Shown: piece after piece, positions 5,882 to 11,389 of the stretch
How the letters are laid out: each line of letters begins with the position of its first letter
How positions within the stretch are numbered: position 1 is the first letter of the stretch
NCBI GenBank assembly: GCA_964358485.1
Contig: CAYHPY010000081.1
Coordinates: 1 to 16,829, forward strand
DNA: 16,829 nucleotides
Reading direction: 5' to 3'
Source: CAYHPY01 sp964358485
Lineage (GTDB): Bacteria; Elusimicrobiota; Elusimicrobia; UBA1565; UBA9628
Notes under the pieces: generated by a model
The model's database searches: none
The model's input: the letters and a program-made list of their open reading frames with translations, nothing else
What the model was told of the DNA's origin: nothing
Made by a program: the position numbers and the translations under genes

Positions 5882-6597
5882 GCCGCCCCCTTGAGAAGGT
5901 CCGCCGGATAGCCGATGTCCAGGACGAAGAGTTTCCCCACGTTCTTTTTGGCGTGGGCCGCCAGCAGGCCCCGTTTGGGCAGGCCCAAAGCGAAGGTGGC
6001 GGCCGCCATGACGAACACCCCGCTGTGGTGGCCGGTGTCGGGGTCCAAGCCGGACGGAATGTCCACGGCCAAAACCGGTTTCTTGGAGCGGGTGATCGCC
6101 TGGATCATGTCCCGGGCCGGGCCGGCGGGCTTGCCGCTGGAGCCGGTGCCCAGGATGGCGTCGAGCACCGCGTCCACCGAGGGCAAGATTTCCCCCAAGA
6201 TCGTCAGGGGGCTGAAAATCTCCACCTTGACCCCGGCCGCGGCGGCTTTTTCCTTGTTGACCCGGACCGGTTCCGGATATTCCCCCGCTCCCTCGCCCTT
6301 CGGGGGGATCAGGAAGGCGAAAACCTCGGCGCCCAGCTCGGCCAGCACCCGGGCGGCCACCAAGCCGTCGCCCCCGTTTGAGCCGCGGCCGCAGCAGACC
6401 GCGATCCGCGCCCCCGCCTCGCGGTGAAGTTCGTCCTTGAGGAAGCGGACCGTCTCCAGGGCCACCGCCTTGCCCGCGTTCTCCATCAGGGTCAGCAAGC
6501 CCAGGCCGCGTTTGTCGGCCAGGTAGTCGATGTCCTTCATCAGCTGGGCGGTCGCCACCCGATGGCCCTGGTAGCTCGTGGGGATGGGTTCTTTCAC
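5878..6597 (-). CDS. nnrE: NAD(P)H-hydrate epimerase (YjeF N-terminal domain only)
   Basis: This 239-residue protein has the YjeF_N fold, which epimerises damaged R-NAD(P)HX to the S form. Visible blocks are LMENAG (37-42), the phosphate-binding GRGSNGGDG (70-78), LDAILGTGSSG with the likely catalytic Asp D146, AVDIPSGLD (177-185) and FALGLPKRGL (202-211). The ATP/ADP-dependent dehydratase domain that is often fused C-terminally (NnrD) is absent and is not elsewhere in the window. The start is the GTG at 6597 that overlaps the preceding stop (GTGA); a longer in-frame reading upstream lacks homology and overlaps the membrane gene. It also overlaps the next gene by 4 bp. A housekeeping metabolite-repair role is expected, and nothing visible ties it to its envelope-related neighbours. 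Confidence 0.92.
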   Translation of the reverse strand: MKEPIPTSYQGHRVATAQLMKDIDYLADKRGLGLLTLMENAGKAVALETVRFLKDELHREAGARIAVCCGRGSNGGDGLVAARVLAELGAEVFAFLIPPKGEGAGEYPEPVRVNKEKAAAAGVKVEIFSPLTILGEILPSVDAVLDAILGTGSSGKPAGPARDMIQAITRSKKPVLAVDIPSGLDPDTGHHSGVFVMAAATFALGLPKRGLLAAHAKKNVGKLFVLDIGYPADLLKGAA

Positions 6598-7166
6598 GAC
6601 TTCAGGAAATGATCCAGAGCTTCCCAGATCGCGGCCGCGAAGACCAGCAGAGCCCCGAAGAACATGGCCAAGTAAGGAAGGCTGATCGTGACCCAAGCCC
6701 GGCTTCCGGAAATGTGGTAATTGTCCTGAAGGCTTCGGGCTTTGAGGCCCAAGGCCAGCAGGCCGATCAGGAAGGAAGCGATCCCGGGCGCCAAATAGCT
6801 TTTCGGGGCGGCCAGCTTGATGATCAGGGCGGCGGGCACCGACAATGTCCAAACCAGGTCGGCCATCCCCAGAAGCACGAAGAGCGCCGCGGCGCTCCCC
6901 TGGACCCCGCCCAACTCCAGGATGAGGTGCAGGGTTCCCGCCAGCACGAAGCCGCAGGAAATCTCCCAGAGAATCTTGATGGACAGGGACACGAAGTCGA
7001 AGCTGAAAGGAAAGAGACGGTCGCCCAGGCCGTCGGCGATGAAGGCGCTGAGCGCCGAAATGGCGAAACAGAGGACCCCCAGGGCCACCGGACGCCACTG
7101 GTTGACGCTTTGGGCGGCCTTGATGTGATCCTCGAAGTAGTCGAAGATCAGCTCGACCGCGTTCAT
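6594..7166 (-). CDS. Multi-pass membrane protein, possibly Yip1-like
   Basis: This 190-residue protein is mostly hydrophobic, with about five transmembrane helices (roughly residues 26-45, 63-84, 92-118, 125-143 and 158-182). A charged N-terminal stretch (MNAVELIFDYFEDHIKAAQS) precedes them. The GGVQGSAAALFVLLGMAD segment and the LQDNYHISGSRAWVTISLP loop before the last helix resemble bacterial Yip1-domain proteins, but no diagnostic motif is decisive. The ATG at 7166 is preceded by an AGGG 6 nt upstream and lies 7 bp after the sppA stop. The gene overlaps nnrE by 4 bp. Its place directly after sppA suggests a role in the membrane, possibly as a partner or substrate of the peptidase; this is inference from position only. 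Confidence 0.75.
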   Translation of the reverse strand: MNAVELIFDYFEDHIKAAQSVNQWRPVALGVLCFAISALSAFIADGLGDRLFPFSFDFVSLSIKILWEISCGFVLAGTLHLILELGGVQGSAAALFVLLGMADLVWTLSVPAALIIKLAAPKSYLAPGIASFLIGLLALGLKARSLQDNYHISGSRAWVTISLPYLAMFFGALLVFAAAIWEALDHFLKS

Positions 7167-7173
7167 CGAATCC

Positions 7174-8211
7174 CTACCACCCGGCCCAGCGGTACTCGAG
7201 CAGGTGGGGCGGGCCGCCGCGCAGCGCGCCCAGAATCTGCCCCGGCAGGCGAGAGTCCAGCATCTGGAATATCTCTTTGATGGGATCGGAATCCCGGCGG
7301 ATCTTGGGGGTTCCGGAGATGCCCCCGAGCTTTCCCGCCAGCTCCGCGGCGGTGGTCGAATCCCCCAACTCGTCCACCAGGCCCGCGTCCTTGGCCTGCC
7401 GCCCGGAGAAGATCCGGCCGTCGGCCAAAGTCTTGAGCTTTTCGTCCGTGATGCCCCGGCCTTCCTTCACCGCGCCCAGGAACTGGCCGTAGGCGTCGTC
7501 GATCAAGGACTGAAGGATCGCCCGCTCCTCGGCGGTCATGGGGCGGCTGGGAGAGCCGATGTCCTTATGGATTCCGGACTTGATCGGGTTGGTTTTATAG
7601 CCGATCTTGGCGAACAGGCCCTCGAGGTTGCTGACCGAGAAGATGACGCCGATCGAGCCGGTCAGGCTCCCGGGATGGGAGACGATCTTGTCGCAGGCCG
7701 CCGCGATGTAGTAGCCGCCGGAGGCGGCCACATCCTGGAACAGGGCCACGAAAGGAATGTTCTTTTCCTTGCGAATCCGGCGGATCTGGCTGTAAATCTC
7801 CTGCACGGCGCCCACGCTTCCGCCCGGCGAGTTGATGTCCAGAACGATGGCCTTGATCCCCTTGGTCTCGGACATGGCCTTGATCCGGCGCGACCACTGC
7901 CCCGAGCCCTTTTCCCAAGGACGGCTGGAGTCGGAAGCGTAGATCGGCCCGTGGATGCTGATCCAGCCGACGGACTCCTTGGGGCCGATGGACAACAGCA
8001 TGCCCGCCGAGGTCCCGTCTCCCTCCTGCTTGTTTTTTTCCTCGGAGAGGGACCGCAGGATCAGAATGCAGCCCGAGCCGACGGAGGCGACATAGAGGGC
8101 GATCAGCCCGATCATCAGCCGCCGCTTGACGCGGCGGGCGCCGGCGGGATGAAGGGGGTCGCCGGGGACGGTCGGCTGGGGTCCGGTTTGTCCGGGTTGG
8201 GGTTCTTCCAT
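7174..8211 (-). CDS. sppA: Signal peptide peptidase SppA, short (single-domain) form
   Basis: This 345-residue protein matches the single-domain (Bacillus-like) SppA that cleaves leftover signal peptides within or near the membrane. A Pro/Gln-rich cytoplasmic tail (1-28) precedes one transmembrane anchor (about 32-54). The catalytic region contains IVLDINSPGGSVGA (122-135), the nucleophile S164 in DVAASGGYYIAA and the general-base K216 in SGIHKDIGSPSRP. The 52-residue spacing between them equals that of the known Ser/Lys dyad. The LTGSIGV block (183-189) and the ADGRIFSGRQAKDAGLVDELG block complete the family signature. It starts 4 bp after the stop of the upstream diguanylate cyclase and has no clear Shine-Dalgarno, so coupling is likely. 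Residues 305-345 form an unconserved C-terminal tail. Confidence 0.95.
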   Translation of the reverse strand: MEEPQPGQTGPQPTVPGDPLHPAGARRVKRRLMIGLIALYVASVGSGCILILRSLSEEKNKQEGDGTSAGMLLSIGPKESVGWISIHGPIYASDSSRPWEKGSGQWSRRIKAMSETKGIKAIVLDINSPGGSVGAVQEIYSQIRRIRKEKNIPFVALFQDVAASGGYYIAAACDKIVSHPGSLTGSIGVIFSVSNLEGLFAKIGYKTNPIKSGIHKDIGSPSRPMTAEERAILQSLIDDAYGQFLGAVKEGRGITDEKLKTLADGRIFSGRQAKDAGLVDELGDSTTAAELAGKLGGISGTPKIRRDSDPIKEIFQMLDSRLPGQILGALRGGPPHLLEYRWAGW

Positions 8212-8215
8212 AGTT

Positions 8216-9508
8216 TTATTGCGCTGAAGACTTCAAACTCGACGCGTCCACGACCCGGTCGCGGCCCCGGGACTTGGCCTGATACATGGCCCGGTCCGCC
8301 TGGGCCACCAACTCCTCCGGGGTCGACGCGTCCCTCGGGAAATGGGCGATGCCGATCGAAACGGTCACCTGGACCGTCTCCAGGGCGATGGAAAAACGCT
8401 CCTGGGAGAGGGCCGCCCTGATCGCCTCCGCCTTCCGGACGGCTCCCTCGGGCTGGGCCCGGGGCATGATCAGCGTGAATTCCTCCCCTCCGTAGCGGGC
8501 CACGAAGTCCGTCTCGTAAACCGAGGCGTTGAGGAGCTCGCCGACCCGCCGGAGGACCTGATCTCCGAAGGGGTGTCCGTAGCGGTCATTTAACGATTTG
8601 AAATGGTCGATGTCAAGGAGCATCAGGCAGAAAGTCGTCTTGAAGGTCCTGGCCCGGATCACTTCCTCCTGCAGGCGGCCGTCGAAGGCCCCGCGGCGGT
8701 GCACGCCCGTAAGCCCGTCGGTTCGGGACAGGCTTTCCATCTCGCGGAACAGCCGCACGCGGCGGAAGGCGAAGGAAATCTCACCCGCGAAGGTCCGGGC
8801 CTTTCCCAACAGGGCCTGGCCGTCGGCTCCCTCGGGGGCGCGGGCGTAAAAATAGCCCAGGACCTCGGCCCCTTCCTGGATCGGAAGGGCCACGGCCCGC
8901 TCCGGAGCCTCGAAGTACTTCGATTCATGGGTCCCCGCCCCGCGCTCCTGGAGGCGGCGCTCCAAGGTGGCCCAGGAGGCGCCCGCGGAGCCGGACAAAC
9001 CCCGAACCGACAAGGGACGGAAGGTTTCCTTTCCACCCTCGGAAGGCTCGGCGACGAAAAGGGAGAATTCCAAAACCCCCAAATATTGGTTGACCGCCGC
9101 CTCCAGCTTCGGCCGCATCTCCTCCCAGGTCAAGGACTCCGCCAAGCCCTTGATCATCCCATAAATGGCCAGGGTTTCCTTCTGCTCGCGCCCCGCTTGC
9201 GCGCCCGTAGCCTTGGCTTGGGCCAACTGGGCGGCCGCGGTCTCCCGCCGGGCATGGGCCGTTTCCTTGGCCTTGCGGGCCGCGGCCAGGCCCGAAGCCT
9301 CCCTCCGGGCCAGGTAAAGCCCGTAAAGCGCCCCGGACAGGCTCCAAGCGGCCGCGGCCAGGGTCCGAGGCTCCGGGTGCGCCTGAATGCCCCACGCCGC
9401 GCCGGCGGCGCAAAGCCCCAGCAGCACCCAAGAAGCCGCGCCCCCGCGCAACGCCAAGCCGATCGGGGGAAGGACGGCGAGCGCCGCGACGGTCAGTTCA
9501 AAGCTCAT
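8216..9508 (-). CDS. Membrane GGDEF diguanylate cyclase with GAF-like region, degenerate I-site
   Basis: This 430-residue protein has about three N-terminal hydrophobic segments (within 1-66), an Ala/Glu/Arg-rich coiled coil (about 67-112), a GAF-like sensory region (about 115-250) and a GGDEF domain (about 258-420). The GGEEF signature is at 340-344, with LDIDHFKSLNDRYGH upstream, so GTP cyclisation to c-di-GMP is expected. The allosteric I-site, normally RxxD five residues before GGEEF, reads YETD (331-334), so feedback inhibition may be lost. Its ATG overlaps the stop of the upstream cyclase by 4 bp, and sppA follows after 4 bp. The GAF assignment is by position and secondary-structure feel only. 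Confidence 0.9.
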   Translation of the reverse strand: MSFELTVAALAVLPPIGLALRGGAASWVLLGLCAAGAAWGIQAHPEPRTLAAAAWSLSGALYGLYLARREASGLAAARKAKETAHARRETAAAQLAQAKATGAQAGREQKETLAIYGMIKGLAESLTWEEMRPKLEAAVNQYLGVLEFSLFVAEPSEGGKETFRPLSVRGLSGSAGASWATLERRLQERGAGTHESKYFEAPERAVALPIQEGAEVLGYFYARAPEGADGQALLGKARTFAGEISFAFRRVRLFREMESLSRTDGLTGVHRRGAFDGRLQEEVIRARTFKTTFCLMLLDIDHFKSLNDRYGHPFGDQVLRRVGELLNASVYETDFVARYGGEEFTLIMPRAQPEGAVRKAEAIRAALSQERFSIALETVQVTVSIGIAHFPRDASTPEELVAQADRAMYQAKSRGRDRVVDASSLKSSAQ

Positions 9509-10821
9509 CCCACCACCTGATTGCGGCCCTGGTGTTTGGCCCGGTAAAGCCTTTCGTCGGCCACCCGGACGATCTGGCTGGCCGTCGTCGCGTCCACCGG
9601 GAAGCTGGAAACCCCGAGGCTCAAGGTGGCCCCGGTCCGCTTGCCTTGGAACACGAAGGCCTCCGATTCCACCCGGCGGCGGATGCGATCCGCCAAGTCG
9701 ACCGCCTCGGAACGGACGAAGTTGGGGAGGATCAGGCAGAACTCCTCCCCCCCGTAGCGGGCCGGAAAATCCACGGGGCGCGCGAAGGAGGAGAGGATGG
9801 CCGCCACGGTCCGGAGCAATTGGTCTCCGGCCTGATGCCCGAAGCGGTCGTTGTAGGATTTAAAGTGGTCCACATCGGCGAGGATCATCGACAGCGGGGT
9901 CTGGCTGCGGCCCGCCCGGAGAACTTCCTCGTGGAGGCGGGTTTGAAAGGCCTTGTGGCTGAAGAGCTGGGTGAGCTGGTCGTGCGTCGCCTGGTCCCGG
10001 ACCGTCTCGTAGAAATGGATGTTCTCCAGGCTCAAGGCCGCCATGGTGGCCAAAAGGTCCAAGGTTCGCATGTCCTCGGGCCCGAAGGCGGAGGGCGCGT
10101 CGGCCTCCACCTTGAGGTAGCCGGCCGCGTGGCGCATGACCTTGAGGGGGATGGCCATCCCGGAACGAAAACGCTTGTCGGTTCCCGGGGGCAGGCGCGC
10201 GTCGTCGCGGGCGTCCTTGATCATGACCGGCCCGCGGGCCCGGGCGGAGAGATCGGCCAAGGGATCCTCCGCCGAAGCCAGAATCTCCACGCGGGAGCCC
10301 GGAAAACGCGCCCCCACGATGTCCGCCAAACGCACATGGACCTCCCGGGAATCCATGGTATTGCCGAGGCTGCGCGCTCCTTCGGTCAAATCCCGGCGCA
10401 GGCGAATCTGCCCGCTGACGGACTCCGAGTAGGACGCGTGGTGACGGACTTCCCGCTCGTCATCCAAGGCGGAGGCGTCCAGGGCCAGCCTCTGCGCGTG
10501 GAGCGTCTTGACCTCCTCGGCCGCGGCGGCTTTCCGGTGGCTCAGGATCCAGGCCAAGGCCCACAAGGCCCCCAATTCCAGGGCGTACGGGACTTTCAGC
10601 GCCGGGGGCGCGGTCACGGCCAGGACGAGCCCCACGGTGGAAACCAGAAAAAGGAAAATGACGTGGGACTCCTTCTCTCCCCGGAAATCGGACCAGAGGA
10701 ACAGGGAGCCGTAGGCGGGGAAAAGCGCCGGGGCCCAGGCGGGGCGGAAGAGGAACAACAATGACAGGGCCGCGAACAGAACGTCGGAGACGAGCAGGGT
10801 GACGACGCGGTAGTCGAGCAT
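9505..10821 (-). CDS. Membrane GAF-GGDEF diguanylate cyclase with intact I-site
   Basis: This 438-residue protein has about four hydrophobic segments (within 5-94), a charged coiled coil (about 97-150), a GAF domain (about 150-270, including FRSGMAIPLKV and GYLKVEADAPSAFGPEDMRTLDLLATMAALSLEN) and a GGDEF domain (about 278-436). GGEEF is at 357-361 and the product-inhibition I-site RPVD is intact at 348-351. The architecture matches the following gene, so the two are probably ancient tandem duplicates that differ in feedback control. It is the first gene of the seven-gene cluster; its ATG at 10821 follows the 70-bp gap after the ssrA hairpin. A -10-like TAAAAG lies 7 nt before the ATG, with no good -35 box. 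Confidence 0.93.
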   Translation of the reverse strand: MLDYRVVTLLVSDVLFAALSLLFLFRPAWAPALFPAYGSLFLWSDFRGEKESHVIFLFLVSTVGLVLAVTAPPALKVPYALELGALWALAWILSHRKAAAAEEVKTLHAQRLALDASALDDEREVRHHASYSESVSGQIRLRRDLTEGARSLGNTMDSREVHVRLADIVGARFPGSRVEILASAEDPLADLSARARGPVMIKDARDDARLPPGTDKRFRSGMAIPLKVMRHAAGYLKVEADAPSAFGPEDMRTLDLLATMAALSLENIHFYETVRDQATHDQLTQLFSHKAFQTRLHEEVLRAGRSQTPLSMILADVDHFKSYNDRFGHQAGDQLLRTVAAILSSFARPVDFPARYGGEEFCLILPNFVRSEAVDLADRIRRRVESEAFVFQGKRTGATLSLGVSSFPVDATTASQIVRVADERLYRAKHQGRNQVVG

Positions 10822-10891
10822 TCTTAGGCTTTTAGAAACGAACGAAAATTACAACGGAACTAACGGCGGAACGAAAGGAACGGCAAAATGG
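10822..10891. other. Intergenic gap upstream of the cyclase operon, with GGAAC repeats
   Basis: This 70-bp gap must contain any promoter of the seven-gene cluster. The plus strand has three GGAAC copies at 10856-10860, 10868-10872 and 10877-10881, set in a run rich in AACG. I see only a weak -10-like TAAAAG near the start codon. The repeats could be regulator half-sites or chance. Confidence 0.3.
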
Positions 10892-10927
10892 TTTTCCGGC
10901 GGGCGCCCGTGGGCGCCCGCCGGAAAA
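10892..10927. repeat. Perfect GC-rich hairpin just downstream of ssrA
   Basis: Two 16-nt arms (10892-10907 and 10912-10927) are exact reverse complements around a 4-nt loop. Each strand reads TTTT-GC-rich stem-AAAA. It begins 5 nt after the encoded tmRNA 3' end. There is no U-run after the stem on either strand, so it is not a classical intrinsic terminator, though it could still stop or stabilise the transcript. Confidence 0.75.
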
Positions 10928-10931
10928 TCCA

Positions 10932-11287
10932 TGGAGGTGGCCGGAGTCGCACCGGCGTCCAAAAGCCGCCTACCGAAGTCACTACAGGCTTGTTCCGTCA
11001 GGTTTCGCATCCGGGAAAAACCGACGGACGGGTATTCCCGGACTGTCCCGTATTGGTCTCGTTCGGCGCCGCCACGGTCCCACGGCCGCGCCGAACCAGC
11101 CTGCTGATTGACACCGGCGCTCCCCTAACAGGCGTCGGGGACCGGCGTGAACCTACCGCGTGTTAGGCGGTGGCCCAGGCCAACGGTGAGTTGGCTTCTG
11201 TGTTTTGGTCGGCTATTAGCCTGGCTCCGACCAACCAGGGCCTGCGACGTTCGGCCGAACGACTCCTGTCGAGCCTAGTTCACCCCC
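10932..11287 (-). ncRNA. ssrA: Transfer-messenger RNA (tmRNA)
   Basis: tmRNA rescues stalled ribosomes by acting as tRNA and then as mRNA. The 5' end GGGGGTG (11287-11281) pairs with CACCTCC (10939-10933) to make a 7-bp acceptor stem with one G-U. The GGCTCGACAGG near the 5' end is close to the tmRNA consensus. A T-arm GCCGG/CCGGC closes a 7-nt loop TGCGACT, with G where U55 is usual. Pseudoknot 1 is clear: CCTGG (11239-11235) pairs with CCAGG (11224-11220), and TTGGTCGG (11234-11227) with CCGACCAA (11212-11205). The tag frame starts 9 nt later. CCA is not encoded; the discriminator A at 10932 is followed by TGG. Total length is 356 nt. The gene is flanked by two hairpins and has a good promoter upstream. 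Confidence 0.93.
11163..11195 (-). other. tmRNA proteolysis-tag reading frame
   Basis: The frame GCC..GCC-TAA encodes ANSPLAWATA. Its length (10 residues) and AN start match the classical tag. The resume codon at 11195-11193 lies 9 nt after pseudoknot 1, close to the spacing known in E. coli. The ending ATA differs from the usual LAA/VAA recognised by ClpXP. Confidence 0.75.
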
Positions 11288-11292
11288 AAATC

Positions 11293-11319
11293 GTTTTGGA
11301 GGGCAAAGCCCTCCAAAAC
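11293..11319. repeat. Perfect hairpin just upstream of the ssrA 5' end
   Basis: GTTTTGGAGGGC (11293-11304) and GCCCTCCAAAAC (11308-11319) form a 12-bp stem with a 3-nt loop. It lies 5 nt upstream of the mature tmRNA 5' end and downstream of the predicted ssrA promoter, so it would be in the precursor leader. It may also end the kinase transcript, although no U-run follows on the minus strand; on the plus strand a T-rich stretch follows. Confidence 0.75.
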
Positions 11320-11337
11320 CCTTTCTTGTTTTCTTTT

Positions 11338-11366
11338 ATTATTCCGTCCCCGAACTTCCGTGTCAT
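11338..11366 (-). promoter_or_regulatory. Promoter of ssrA
   Basis: On the minus strand, ATGACA (11366-11361) is followed by a 17-nt spacer and AATAAT (11343-11338). Each hexamer is one mismatch from consensus. The predicted start is near 11331, leaving a leader of about 44 nt to be removed before the mature tmRNA. A TATACT at 11374-11369 is a weaker alternative -10. Confidence 0.6.
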
Positions 11367-11389
11367 TAAGTATAACGGAAAAACCCGAT

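Noticed and set aside
6598..7098. N-terminal extension of nnrE to an upstream start
   Set aside because: The extra 167 codons overlap the membrane-protein gene out of frame, are Arg/Gly/Pro-rich and lie upstream of the normal family start.
7204..8421. Plus-strand frame of about 405 codons opposite sppA
   Set aside because: It runs across the end of two minus-strand genes and has no motif, whereas SppA has its full Ser/Lys dyad.
9532..10764. Plus-strand frame of about 410 codons opposite the first diguanylate cyclase
   Set aside because: Antisense shadow of the GAF-GGDEF gene, with no family resemblance.
11163..11213. Longer tmRNA tag reading ADQNTEANSPLAWATA
   Set aside because: The first codons would lie in the 3' strand of pseudoknot 1 stem 2 (CCGACCAA). 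The resume point is expected about 10 nt after that stem, giving ANSPLAWATA.
10892..11319. The two ssrA-flanking hairpins as standard intrinsic terminators
   Set aside because: Neither is followed by a U-run on the minus strand; the T-run precedes the stem and an A-run closes it.
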